Origin: Sarcocystis neurona
Taxonomy: Eukaryota > Apicomplexa > Conoidasida > Eucoccidiorida > Sarcocystidae
Direction of reading: 5' to 3'
DNA: 64,000 nt
Assembly: GCA_000727475.1 (NCBI GenBank)
Contig: KL647296.1
Span: 866,888 to 930,887 of the forward strand
Under the pieces are notes generated by a model. It was given only the letters and a program-made list of their open reading frames with translations. It had not been told where the DNA came from and made no database searches. The translations under genes and the position numbers were made by a program. Positions 1 to 12,493 of the stretch are shown here, in pieces. The first letter of the stretch is position 1. Each line of letters starts with the position of its first letter.

Positions 1-57
1 AACAAGGGCAAGCTCGTACGCTTCGATAACATCTGACCAACGCGTGCTGACCGGGGC
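1..57 (-). CDS. Membrane protein exon 4 (cut by window edge)
   Basis: The acceptor is ACCCGCAG. The following 19 codons are open, read APVSTRWSDVIEAYELALV, and run off the window. Phase 0 matches the exon 3 donor. Confidence 0.5.
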
Positions 58-3000
58 CTGCGGGTCTACTCTAGCAGGAGCATATATGCATATATACGTA
101 TATATATATATACACATGCATGCAACCTAGTGCGTCTGCTTGTAGATGTATGCCTCAGGCATCTCGGCATCAGTATATCGATATATATAAATATTTACAC
201 AGATAGATAGACAGATTAATACACCCACACACGTACGCATACATAAGCTGGAAAAGGATATACATACACGCATATATATACCCCCATATGTAAGTATAAT
301 GTAACCACAGCAAAACTGGGTATACACCAATAAAGGTGTATTAGTTTACCTACGAATAGATACATGCACACGTCAAAACTAAGACGATCTACTAAGCGTC
401 TGTAGAAAATGCTTCTACGCAAAAATATGTACACGCCCATTCACGCATGCGTATATCTATACATATCTACAGACATACACATACACATATATATATATAT
501 CATGATATATATGTCTACACACGTTTATCTCATACATACATGTATATTCATATCTACACGTGTATTTCTCTGTCTCTCTCTATATGGTATATAGCCGCGT
601 TTTACCATCTGTACAAGCAACTGCCCACAGATCTCTCTTGACAGAAAAGTCGTCGCATGCATTGATACGCATCTCTATACATACGCATGCATACATATAT
701 ATAAATACGCTTGGACATACTTTGACATATAAACAGAGACACAGAAAGAGAGAAACATGTGCTCCTTGTGGTAGACGCGTATAGAGACCGAAAAACTACA
801 CAAGCATACACACACATATATGCACTGACGTAAACGCACCTCCCGGTGTATCTACACTCGAGCAACTTCTCGACAGATGCATGCAGGAGCTGGAACGCAC
901 TCACGAGCACACGTACCTCCTCCCTATCACATCCGCACGCCCAACTTCCTCTTCGTCCCTTTCTTCTCTCGTATTCTCCTGTTTTCTCTTCTTCTGCCTT
1001 TCTCTGCGTCTTCCTGTTCCCCTCAACTTCGTCAGATGTTTATACGTGTGTCTGGAGGCAGTGTTGCATCCGTCTATTCATAGGCGTACGCTTGTGTATG
1101 TGGACGCATTCAAGCATGCATGCGCTCATATGTGTGAAGAGTAAGTCGAAGTGCTTACCTCGTAGAGGAGAATGAGCTTTACTTTGAGATGGGAGTCGGA
1201 GAAGACGTACCCTGCGCCGAGGCAGGTCCAGGAAAAGACGGCAGCAAGCAGCAGCGCGGTGTGTAGCAGCGTCGGCAGATGTAGCAGCAGGCAGCTGCTG
1301 CTGTTGCTGCCGTTGCGGGTGACTTCTGCAGGCAGCGGATTGTTCACTCGGTCTTTTAGCAGCCGCAGTGAGGCAGCTATGAACGTCGGGGGAGTCAGCT
1401 GTACGTACACCGCGGCGCACACAGAGAGAAAGGAAAAAGAGGGTGCCGCGACGACCGACCGCGCCAGCAGAACAGCACACGCGAGAAGAAAGGGGGACAG
1501 CAGGAAGAAGAAGGGGATAGGAAGACGAAGAAGAGGGTCACCGTCCGGCGCACAGGGAGCCGTGTGTCGTCAGAAGAAGACGCAGAAGCAGCAGCAGCAG
1601 GCGCAGATGCAGCAGACACACAGCAGCAGCAGACGCAGCAGCAACGTATGCAGGAGAGGAACGGAGGAGAGGATGCGCGAGGCAGACGCGGCAGGAGAAC
1701 GACAGCAGCAGCGGCAGCAAAAAACAGCGACCTGCAGCTGCAACCCCACACAGCAGAAGGCAGGACACACCAGCACTCCCGCAGCCGCCGCAAGACGAGC
1801 GGAAGAAGCAGCTGCTGGACCTGCGCGCCATCAGCAGCAGTCGCAGCAGCAGGAAGACAGAGAAAGGGGAGGAAACCCCTCCCGAAGACCGCAGCAAAAG
1901 AAAGTGATCGAGAAAGAAAGGAACGCTGGCGAGTAGCGGAAAGACGTCCTTGCTTCTCTCACTCCCGGCGGCTCCTTCTACACGCCGGACGTTGCATGCG
2001 TGCCCTTGGGCGCGCCCCTGCTGCAAACGTCCCTGCTAAGTAGAAAACAGACACATACATACACAGACAGCCGTCCTCATATATCCACGTGTGTCTGGAG
2101 AAGGAGACTGCTGCTCCCAAGGCATGTTTCTGCTCTCTACTTCTCCCTCTCTGTCTCTCCCAGACCTCTTCACATATCCACGTGTCGGTACACATGAGAA
2201 ATTCGCTTGCAGAGAAGTTCTTCCTCTGTCTGTGTCCCCCTCTGTCGTCTCTCTGTCTCTCTCTATACATATATATATATATATATTTATATCACGTATG
2301 GTGAGTTTCTCTTACCCAGAGAAGCCAGTAGAACGCTTCTCGTAAATCGACAGCGACGGCGACGACAAGCATCGCGGCCTGTGCCTGCAGCAACCGCAGC
2401 AGCAGCAACAGCAGCAACAGTGCAAGCGCCGGCCGCGCAGACGCGCAGCAGCAAGAGGCAGGAGGAGAGAAAGAAGCAGCAGCTGCTGCTGCAGCTCAAC
2501 AGCACCACCATCAGAGACAGGAGAGGAGCAGCAGCAGCGGAACATCCACAATGGCAACAGGAAAAGAGGAGCATCAAAACCAGCACCTGAATGGCAGCAG
2601 CAGCGGCAGCTGAACAGCAGCAGCAACAGCAGCTGAAGGGCAGCAGCAACAGCAGCTGAAGGGCAGCAGCTGAACAGCAGCAGCAGCAGAACGGCACCGG
2701 TGCCACCGACAGGACGTGAACAGCTGCAACGGCAGCAGGAGGAGCAGTACGCTGGAGAAGCGGCCGCAGCAGCAGCAGCCTTGAAAGATTTTAAAAGCCG
2801 CATGCAGTCCCAACAGCAGCAGGATTTTGGGGATTCTTGCAGCACGCAGAGAGCAGCCGCAGCCGCAGGTCCAAGAGCAGCAGAGCAAGAGAGCAGGGAC
2901 GGTGCAGCAGCGTGTGGGGAGTATCCCAGCAAGAAAAACAGGACGTCTGGGCCTGAGCAGGAGCGGCAGCAACAGATGTAGAGAGAGGGCAGCACATGAG

Positions 3001-6000
3001 AAGAAGCAGCAACAGCAGCAGCAGAAACAGCAGCCGCGCCAACACCCACTCCACCAGGAGCAGCAGCCCTCAGAGAAATACAAGACGAAGCAAAGCCTTC
3101 CGCAAAACAGCAGCACCAGGAGGATACATTTTCTCTACTATAAATCAGAGCAAAAATGAAGCAAAGAGTCACACAAGACGGTGACAAGTCCATGCGCGTA
3201 TTTATTATACACATAGATATAAACGTGCTTCACCAGGAATGTGGGTATACGTATATGTTTCTACAGGCCTATACATATATATAGAGAGAGAGGGAGACAC
3301 GTACATACGCAGTTACCCATATAAATATGCATGCACATATATGTATATTTGTGTCCAAACTGACATACATATATATTCATACACATACAATGGAAAACAC
3401 ATATAAATATATACATATATCTATGTATATATATGTATACAGTTGTGTGGTTACCTACACACGAATACCTATAGATAGTATATATATACACTGGAGTGTA
3501 GAGGACAGTCGTACGTACGTTTTTTTACACACAGATCGTTTGGTCAGGACTCAAGCGTCCTCCTCTCTCTGCGTATCCCTCCCTGCTATGAAGATCTACA
3601 CACGTATAGGAAACATACATACAAATATATATATATATATATAGATCACGTTACAAAGAATATATATATGTGTACACAGGTGTACTCACCTGGACAATAC
3701 ATAACATATCTATGTGTATCTGTCTCTCTACCAATATCAAGCTACATACACATATATATATATATATATATTACTAATATCAAGCTACACACAGATATAT
3801 ATGTAATACATAAATTGTATATGTAAACATTGATAATGACCTTTCTCTGTATATACATATTTCTGTTTGTTACACAAATTAATGTATGTATATGTGTATA
3901 GGTGAACGCAGTAAATTCCCCCTGTTTATCTTCCTACTTTATGCAACTAATATATCTACTATATACATATAGAGAGAGATACGATGGCACACATATATAT
4001 GTACGTACTCTATACATGCACATATGTACAAATTTAGATATGCACATATGTATATATGTCTATGTCTATATCAGTGTATCTGCTTACCTACAATTTCAAA
4101 ATATATATATATATATACCCACTGTATGATAGTGGAATGCAGGTACTTCAGTAGAGGGAAAAGGAAACTCTGGAGACACCTTTCCATTCGGCAGACAGGA
4201 CTGCACGCATGCACGCACTGCACGGATGCACATATACGCACGGCATGCATGCACATATACGCACGGTATGCATGCACATATACGCACGGCATGCATGCAC
4301 ATATACGCACGGCATGCATGAACATATACGCACGGCATGCATGCACATATACGCACGGCATGCATGCACATATACGCACGGCATGCATGAACATATACGC
4401 ACGGCATGCATGCACATAGACGCACGGCATGCATGCACATAGACGCACGGCATGCATGCACATATATGCACGGCATGCATGCACATATACGCACATACAC
4501 ATAGGCGCAGAACCTGCTGTGGTGTTTCGCTGCGCGCCGGTATTTCTACAGTATGTTCCTTTCTTCGTTTATGTTGACGTCAATATCGGGAGGGAAGACA
4601 GAAGGGAAGAAATACCCACGCGCACAGCAAAGTCCCACTTCCACAGAAGACCTCAAAAGGACCACACTTTCCTTCATGCTCCCTGCATGCGTCCGTACAA
4701 ATACATACAAATACATCGAGACGCCACATATATATATGTCCCCTGTGCTCTATACATATAAATATATATATGAGGAGTATAGAGAGAAAAGGCTATACAT
4801 TTGTCCTGTACACATATAGGAGGGGTATACGGAGAAATTATAGGTGCGCCTGTACACACACATGTATATATCCATATACATATAATCCTTTATATGTACA
4901 CATATATGCATGCCTCAAGGGAGGGAGAATCTAAGGAGAAAAAATCCCGCGGAGGAGCAAGAAGGGGACTTACAGCTTTCTGTAGGAGCTTCTCTTTAAC
5001 CCGGTTTCTTTCGAAAACCCGCAAACTGCCAATGCAGCACGCGGTCAGCAGCTCCACTCCCACGTAACTCGTTGCCACCAGCAGTCCCCATAAAATCAAC
5101 AGACAACTGCGATGCAGCAACAGCAGCAGCAACAGCAGCAGCAACAGCAGCAGCAACAGCAGCAGCAGCAGGAGTAACAGCAGGAGGTACAGTAGAGGAG
5201 GAACAGAAGTAGGAGGAATCGTAGCAACAGCAACTGTAGCAGAACTCACAGGAGCAGCCGCGACAGCAGCAGCAACAGCACCGCCACCAGTAGCGGCAGC
5301 AAGAGTGGCAACAGCAACAGTAGCGGGACCCACAGGAGCAGCAGCGACAACAGCAGCAGCAGCAACAGCAGCAGCAACGGCAGCAACAATAATAGCCGGT
5401 GGGACAGTACCAGGACGAACTGTAGCAGAAGGAACCGCACCAGCAGCAACAGTAGCAGCAACGGCAGCAACAACACTAGCAGGAGAGACAGTAGCAGAAC
5501 GGATTGCAGCGGAAGGAACTGCACCAGCAGCAACAGCAGCAGCGTCTGCAGGACCCACAGGACCAGCAGCGACCGTAGCAGCAGCAATAGCAGCAGGGTC
5601 CACAAGACCAGCAGCGACCGTAGCAGCAGCAATAGCAGCAGGGCCCACAAGACCAGCAGCGACCGTAGCAGCAGCAACAGTAGCAGGACCCAGACAAGGA
5701 GCAGCGACCGTAGCAGCAGCGACAGGAGCAACAACAGCAGCAGCAGCAGGACTGTGATGGATCAAACAGAGCAGGAGTGACAGCAGCACAGACAAGGGCA
5801 GCAGCAGGTGTAGAAGCGACAGCAGTAGCGTGGAGCGCGGGCCGGCCAGAGGATAACAACGCAGTAAGACGTCGGATATAGTGACAGTAGCGAAAGAGGA
5901 ATAGTTGCGCAGTACCTACGCGTACGGTGTAGGTACAAGCACATACCCTCTCTGTATTGGTGTGTCCACATAAATATATATATATGTCGTCTCAGGACGA

Positions 6001-6614
6001 GACGCAACACTCGTAGGAGGGGAGCAACAACAGCAGCCGAGTAGCAGCGGCAGCAACAAGAGTCGCGACAGCAGCTGCAGCGCAGTCTGCCGCAGCACAA
6101 GAGGAAGTGCGCGGAAGAGGAAGACCAGCAGCAAGAAAGAAGAAGAAAGCGAACAGCCGCTGCTCCATCCTTACTCGAGGCTGCGACTCCACTCCAGCAG
6201 CGACCGTGCGTGTAGCAAGGTGTGGACAGATGCACCAGCAAAAGCAAAAAATCCCAGGACTCCTGCTTTCAACGACCACACCCCGTGATACGCATGCAGT
6301 CGTCGACTTTGTTGCTGCTGCTGTTGTTGCCGCTGGCGAAGTCCTCGCATGCCCGCCCCTGCTGCAGTTGCTGCTCCTGTTCCTCCTCCTCCTTCGTCTC
6401 TGCCTCCTCTTGCGGTCCCGGGGGAGCCTCCTGCATTTGCAGCTGCAGTTGCTGCGGCTCCACCTCCCGTCGCCGCTGCAGCAGCCCCAGCAGTAGGAGG
6501 GACGGGGCCTGCTGCGCTCCCTGCTGCTGACGGAGGAGACTCGGTTACCCATCGCCGCAAAAGCGCGCCCACCATCCCTCCCCGTCCACGCGGAACTCGA
6601 GCGGTGTCAGTCAT
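1..6614 (-). CDS. Unassigned multi-pass membrane protein (partial, 4 exons seen)
   Basis: Four minus-strand exons join in frame: 6614-6205, 5106-4974, 1398-1159 and 57-1. The splice phases agree at every junction (2/2, 0/0, 0/0) and all introns are GT-AG. The product is at least 280 residues. It starts with an Ala/Gly/Pro-rich region and a Gln run, then has two hydrophobic segments either side of the first junction (around VLGFFAFAG and LLILWGLLVATSY), a basic stretch (RVFERNRVKEK), and another hydrophobic segment in exon 3 (around LLHTALLLAAVFSW). The last visible exon (RWSDVIEAYELALV) looks soluble. This suggests a protein with three or more membrane spans. I do not recognise the family. 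The start is the ATG at 6614, preceded by AAAG. The 3' end lies beyond the left edge. Further small exons in the 3.6-kb intron cannot be excluded. Confidence 0.6.
58..1158 (-). repeat. Intron 3 of membrane protein: AT-rich low complexity
   Basis: 1.1 kb of TATA/TACATA/ACACGCATAC-type simple sequence (about 80-560 and 660-840) and a pyrimidine-rich stretch at 905-1025. I see no exon in it. Confidence 0.55.
1159..1398 (-). CDS. Membrane protein exon 3
   Basis: 80 codons, phase 0 at both ends. The donor is GTAAGC after TACGAG. The acceptor is the CAG of GTGTACGTACAG, a copy of the dispersed palindrome, preceded by a good pyrimidine tract. It contains a third hydrophobic region (LPTLLHTALLLAAVFSW). 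Confidence 0.6.
1399..4973 (-). repeat. Intron 2 of membrane protein: CAG tracts, AT tracts, 23-bp array
   Basis: A 3.6-kb intron. 1560-3110 is dense with CAG/GCA triplets on the plus strand, giving long spurious Gln/Ala/Ser or Leu/Cys frames. 3200-4130 is AT-rich TATACATA sequence. 4224-4496 is a tandem array listed separately. No conserved exon was found. Confidence 0.5.
4224..4496 (+). repeat. 12-copy 23-bp tandem array containing TGCATGCA
   Basis: Eleven full units and one partial first unit follow each other without spacers. Each begins CATGCATGCACATA and ends CGCACGG, with one or two substitutions per copy (such as GAACATA in units 5 and 8, and ATAGACG in units 9 and 10). Because 23 is not a multiple of 3, the array is open in several frames on both strands and gives spurious repetitive ORFs with a 23-residue period. 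It lies inside intron 2 of the membrane protein gene. Confidence 0.95.
4974..5106 (-). CDS. Membrane protein exon 2
   Basis: The acceptor is GCATCGCAG and the donor a consensus GTAAGT after AAAGCT. It encodes a hydrophobic helix (LLILWGLLVATSYVGVELL) and then a basic juxtamembrane stretch. The reading frame would be open through the CTG repeat upstream, but the phase-2 acceptor fits exon 1. Confidence 0.65.
5107..6204 (-). repeat. Intron 1 of membrane protein: CAG/CTG repeat block
   Basis: 5107-5760 is dominated by GCA/CAG triplets on the plus strand, with spurious Ala/Thr and Leu frames. 5562-5725 is a 45-bp tandem repeat. 5940-5990 is AT-rich. No exon was recognised. Confidence 0.55.
5562..5725 (+). 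repeat. 45-bp tandem repeat (three copies plus a degenerate fourth)
   Basis: Units start ACCAGCAGCGACCGTAGCAG at 5562, 5607 and 5652, almost identical, with a degraded fourth copy from about 5697. The unit is itself built of CAG-like triplets, so it looks like a higher-order repeat that grew out of a CAG tract. Confidence 0.85.
6205..6614 (-). CDS. Membrane protein exon 1
   Basis: It codes for the N-terminus: Ala/Gly/Pro-rich low complexity, a run of seven Gln, then HAYHGVWSLKAG leading into the first hydrophobic segment. The donor after CACGCACG is GTCGCT, which is not a strong consensus. It leaves phase 2, which the next exon completes as Arg. Confidence 0.6.
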
Positions 6615-9600
6615 CTTTCAAAAACGCGAAATTCTTTCTTTCTTCGGCCGATGCAGAAGCACGTGGATGCCTTGCATGCACACACGTCCTCGTGTGTGGG
6701 AGTGGGTGTGTGCGAGGGTGGCAGTGCAAGGAAGACGAGAGTGGAGAAAAAACAGGGCTCAGACGAATAAGAGGGCGACCATGGGAGTAATAGTTATAGT
6801 GGCAGTAGAAGGAGTTTGCCAGGACCCGGCAGCTGTTGCAGCACAGAACTCGTCAGAGATTGACTCTGGCAACACAAGAGGGCGTATAATTAGTAGAAAT
6901 GGCAAAAGAAGCTACAAGCAAATGTTGTCTGTTGCAGGCCCTCTACTTGCAGAGATACCGACACACAACAGGAACAAGAGAATTGTGGGCAGATACAAAT
7001 GAAGCTCTCGGAACAGTACGGGGAAGGACTGAAGCGGGAGGGGTCCCCTGAAAGAACACGCTGTGCTCCTGATGCACCGCGCAAGCTGGCCACTTTATCT
7101 CTAGGAAAAGAAAGAAGCCTCTGCCCTTCAGCTCAGCTGAAGGAAAAAGTGCTACTCGTTGATGACGGGAGTGAAAGGTAGAAGTTCTGCTGAGGAAACA
7201 CCTCGGATACTACGAAAGAGGAGTAAAGGTGCCAGTACAAACACTATTAGTTCACTTCTCAGATGGCAGTGGTATATTGTTAGTAAGAGGTCGTAGTCGT
7301 TGTTGGGCTAGTGCGGACAGCAGGGAGCTTGTCAGCGTGGGCACGCGGACCAGCTCAAAATGGAATTTGAGTGGAGGAAAAGTCTTGGAGGAGACGCCGA
7401 CAAAAAGGCACGCAAAGAGCACCGGAAAGGAAAGACAAACTGCGGAAAAGAAGGTGGAACGGCGGGAGAAAAAACCTAGAAAAAGACGAATAAAACTTCC
7501 CAGCGCTTCCATCGGAAGCATGTTGTATCACACGGTTAGCGTACAGGTTGCAACAAAAATGAGATTTATCTGTAAGAAAAAGTTCCCAAAAATGTCAGCT
7601 GGAAAAACACATCATGTCTCTTAAGTCGGCAGTGAATATTTCGGAGAAAGAGAAGTGGAGAGCCGTGTTAGACTGGGCAGAAAAATGAGTGCGGTGTGAA
7701 AAGACGTCTGTATCTTAAGAAAGTCTTTGTCCGCAAGAGAACCGGACACCTGGGGTAAACAGGCCGCATAAACATAGCTGAAAGGGAAAGGGAGACTATT
7801 AACGAAAGACGCAACTGTCTGGGTGACGATTTGCATGTCAGGAAACCCTCTGGCGACCGGTGTATAATCACGTTGAAGGCGGCGAGTCTGTCAGTCGCGC
7901 TCAAGGGGAAAAGAGAGAAAACACACGAGTGCAGTGCACGGAAAGGGACAACGCCAAAGACTTGCAACGATGGCCTGCAATCTTCTATACGGGAAAAGGC
8001 TCCTTCGCTCTTCTGCAGAACAAAGGCAGGCTGCGAAAGTAAAATTCCTCCAGCACATGCGGGCCTCGCACCGACGGTGGCGGGATAGTTTGCATGAGTG
8101 AACGGATGGGATGGCTTTTTGTCAAAAACTCTGAGAGAGAAAAGGCCTCACGGTTCCAAACACCAACTTCTTCACATCTGGCTGACTTCTCATAGTTGGA
8201 ATACGTGCACCGACGAGGAAACCTCCGTCCGTGTCATGGCTCCACGGCAAGTCTGTTCGGTCCCGCGCTGTTTTTTCGTAACAGCTGCATGAAAGATGTG
8301 TCAACGCGCCGGCGTCCGAAGGATAATTGCGTAGAAGAATCACGTTTGTCCAGTAATACAAATCTCCCGAACGGCGGAAGACGAAGTCGCGGAGCTAACT
8401 GGAAAACTGCAATTCATTGAGATAGTTACCCGCAACGCGCGGGCTACCGGTGCGAACATGCTGAGAAACGCTGACAACAGCCACTACTGCTGGAATGAAG
8501 CGGGACACGATACGATAGCTCAATAAAGAAACACCAGTGCCTGTGTCTGTCGGGTTACCGCGTGTTTCGTGCTTCGAGCATGTCTATTTCCAGATACAAT
8601 TCAGCTGTGTACGCCACCCTCGAGATGCCGACGCCATCGTGATCCCGCAGGGCTATTTCTCCCGACAAAGGGGGGCCGTGGCAGGCGTCAACGTTGAAGG
8701 AGCTGCTCGCGTTAGCTTAGCGAAATAAGCTTCCTTGCGCAATGCAGTGCAATGGCACGCATTGCCCAGTGTCTTTTGGAGCCTTCAACCTGATTAAACT
8801 AAGGGGTTTTAGCGAGGACTTTCCTGGGGCAAGTCTTCACGTGCCCACATACATGAATGCAACACACTCACATAATCTCTACGTGTACGGAAAATTCACT
8901 ATATAAAGCTTGCGTGTACACATGTGTACTTAATAGCTGATATACTAGCATCCACAGTCAAAGCCTCCAAACTGTAGCACTTTCAAGCACGCCCAGATGT
9001 ACGTAAGACACACTGACATTTAACTAATTTCTGTGTGTAAGAATGATACATTATCGAAGGCGTGCGTGTGTGTCCACACATAACTACAGGCGTGCTCCTT
9101 CCGGTGTAATGGGACCACCGCGAATGAAAGCTCGGAGGCTCGAAGTGTAGTTCTAAAGAGAGTGCCTGTACACATGAACAAGTAGAACACGTGACTATAC
9201 AGCTGCGAGGGAGTGGAACACAGAAGCGGCGTCGAAAACAAAAAGCAGGTCTGTGGTAGCTCCCTACGATATACGGAGGCGATATTCGTGCGGTTTCCAC
9301 GTGAACAAGAAGCTGCGACGGAGACGACGGATAATTTCCTCGTTGTTGTGCGTCAAAGAGTCCTCAAGGAAATTTTCACCTGAGAAGAAGTGTGCCGATG
9401 TTTTAAAACTGGTGCGCAGTCAAGCAACTGGTTTGCTTAAAATTCTGCATCGTCTTTTTGCCGTCGGCAGCATACTGCTGGTACCGGCGGAAAGCTCGCA
9501 GGATTGAAGTTGTCACACATGTGCAAACGTAATGCAGCATGCCGCTTCACTTCATTTCTGCGTGTACCGATACACGGATTTAAAAGAACGTCCATGCACA

Positions 9601-12339
9601 TCAACGCGAACATGCCGACGCGTACAGTGTTGTCTGCCAGGCTGCACGCAAAAGCTTCACTGCCGCTATCGCTCGAACAAATGTATCAACACACGCACGT
9701 ACCAAGGCAAGTACCTCCCTGCGTAATATGCGTGGCTCTTAGGGCTACGACGCAATATCTCAAATAGCTGTGACATGAGGGTAACTCAGGACTCTACGTA
9801 CGTTTGGCAGGTATGTAGAGCAATAATCTCACATGAATTCCTGAAGAGTGAACGGTCTTACTGTGAAGAATACAGCTGCGAAGGCACTGAAGCATTTTCG
9901 AGGAACTGCAGGCACAGAACAAGACGAGAGAAACTATCGCTTCTGTGGTGATAGCCAACAAGCGGAATTTTCGCCTTTAAAAGCGGTGATTTTGGTTGAA
10001 AAGAATGCCTTCTACCCAGCCGTACACAAGTGTGCACCCGTCAAAGGTTTCTGAACAGTTGCCACCTGGATCAATTTTCAGCGCTGAGATTGTGAGCAGT
10101 TCCCAGTAGGGAAGAAAGGGCGAGGAACACACACCAACAATTTCTAGTCTCTTCGAATGATCGGTACTCATAACCTCCTGTGTGTATACTAGCGTACATA
10201 TACAGACACATACGTACGTGTAGAAATACGTACCTCCGGACGTGTACATATATCTACTAATGTCGCGTAGACGTTTTTGAAAATCTGCTCACACGTAATC
10301 GCGTTGTACGTGAAGACACCATCGCTAACAAGAATATGTTGTGCGCAGTAGATGACAGGCTAATTTGTCAGCGGCGCCGCGACGTACCCAAAATAAATGT
10401 GTGGACATCAGCCGGCAGTAGAGGGGAACAAGCGTGCATTCGACAGAAGCATGTACACACGTGCCTTGTGGGCACAGGTGTACATTACACGCACTTGAGA
10501 ATAGTCAGGAGGGCATTTTAGGTGACTCAATATCGGTGAAAGCTCAGACATGTGATTCGCGGAAACACATCTGCGTGCAGAGAGAGCATGCTTACGAAAG
10601 TGAAGAACCAAAGCTCACCCAGGTGTACAATACTGCCGCAAAATATGAGAAGAGTGCTACACATTCGCGTGAACTCTGACACATCTGTAGGAAGGGGATG
10701 TGCACAGATCCGCGGAGAGCGGACGATTTTCCGAAGGTAAGCAAATGCACGGTTCCACTGAACACTACGAAATCGGAAGTTGCCTGACGACTGTTTGACC
10801 ACCTGGTGGAGCAGTAAAGTTTTTCCTGCAGTTGCCTTTGTTGACCAAATAATGACGCCCAACCTGTACTTTTCTTATTCCCCCAGCGCAGTGAGCCGTC
10901 ATATCAACGAGATCAGCTGGACCCCAGATGTGCCCAGTTCGTGTGCCGCTACATGTCGCACGCGTGCCTCTGCCGATTCCTCTTTGCGTGCTCCGCCCAA
11001 AGAACGAACACTAGATGCAGCACTTATGCTACGTGCACCTTGCTTTGTACTGGCACGAAATTGAAGTGTCTCGCGAGAGATTTTGACAAAACACAATTCC
11101 TGCTGTCTTCGCTGCCTGCAGCACCTAGCCTTTACCTGCGCGGGGCGCTGCTTCGTAGGGACGTGCGTGTATAATAAAAAACGTCTTTCTCGGATTGTAT
11201 TCTACTGCTTACTACTCGCATCCGCTACCTACAAGCGAAGTAGTAGAGAAACACTGTCTCTTTGTATCACGCCACACGTACACCCGTGTAGTTGACACGA
11301 AAGATACGTTATGGTAGTATATGTACAAAAAGCGGAAAATTGTTAGGCCGTCCATTCTAAATAATACTGATCAGGCAAGTTAACACGAGATATGGCATAT
11401 ATAAGTATACACATATGTTTACTTTTTTTTCAGGCTGTTCATACTAAATAATACTGAACAGGCAAGCTATCGGTTATTCACTTATAGCGTAGATAGACAT
11501 GTTACGATAAGAAGAAGCTTTCTCCCTATCAGGCAAGCTGCATCGGAATCTGTGAAGCGCTCCACGCCACTGCTGCTGAAAAACGGGTTACTTCGGTGGG
11601 CGAAGACAGCTGGACGAGCGGATTTGCATTTCTCCACAGACCAAAGAGGTACGACAAAAAAAACTACTTACACGCGAACAAAGGCTTTTCTGTCTGACAA
11701 AACTGCCCTCGCAGGACAGTTTGACGGAACTAAGAACAAAATCACCACTCCAGTCCAGCTCTTTCCAGCGGAGATTCGTCATGCTAGCAAGACGCGGTCG
11801 CTTCCACTGAAAAGAGACAGGCAAGTCCAAACTTTCCTGAAGTAATGAAAAACCTAACAACTGAATACCGCTGCACTCCGCTACAGAGTGAACAACTCGC
11901 TTCGCTGCTGCAAGTCGTCGCCTTGTACCTCTCGAGACTCTACTGACGACGCACTAAAAATTCCCTGCCACTCTGAACACCGACTGCAATCAACTCCTCT
12001 GTACATTATACGCAACAACCGTTCTGCTTGCACGTGTACGTACACTTCCATTTTCTATATAACAAGCCTGTGTCATGTATAAATCTATACATATATATCT
12101 GTATCTATATAAATATATATATGTATATGTGCATACCTTTTGAGCAGATTCTTCAGTAGTGTGTGTAGAGTACCTGTCACCTTAAGGCGACTATGTGAGG
12201 CCATTTGTTTCTTTCTGTCAAAGTGGGGGTGCGTCACACTTTGTTAATGTGTTTTTGGCAGCATATCCCGCCGTAGCTAAGTCGGACGAAGTAAGAAATC
12301 CAGCACCGCAGCGGATTCGCAAATCAAATTACTTGCAAG
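6615..12339. other. Repeat-poor intergenic segment
   Basis: 5.7 kb almost free of CAG and TATA repeats, between the 5' end of the membrane protein gene and the 3' end of threonine dehydratase (both minus strand). The longest frames (such as 7229-7624 plus, 131 aa, and 9253-9507 plus, 84 aa) show no recognisable domain, no paired splice signals I could join, and no advantage over frames on the other strand. It should hold the promoter and 5' UTR of the left gene and the 3' UTR of the right gene, but neither can be placed. Confidence 0.5.
11347..11466 (+). repeat. Short direct duplication in the repeat-poor segment
   Basis: Two copies of a roughly 33-bp element containing CTAAATAATACTGA followed by CAGGCAAG lie at 11347-11379 and 11433-11466, with four or five differences between them. 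Confidence 0.8.
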
Positions 12340-12493
12340 TTAGGCAGCACAGGCTGAGCTAAAATTTTTTAGCGCCGGCTCGCGGCGAGACTCTACGGAA
12401 AACCCGGCACTCCGCAGGTCTTCAAGCCACGCGGGCAGGTGTTCATTCGCCTGCACGCCCACTAGTATATCCCCATCGGTGCCACCAGAGTTC
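12340..12493 (-). CDS. Threonine dehydratase exon 12 (C-terminus)
   Basis: The acceptor is GCGCTCTGCAG; the exon ends with TAA at 12342-12340. It encodes [34 protein letters not shown] and [13 protein letters not shown], closing module 2 in the way E. coli IlvA ends (NHG.D.G.VL...L...GY......NPA...FL). Confidence 0.85.

Noticed and set aside
4071..4502. Repetitive Cys/His/Tyr frames over the 23-bp array
   Set aside because: Open in several frames on both strands because the unit has no stops; no start context or conserved flanks.
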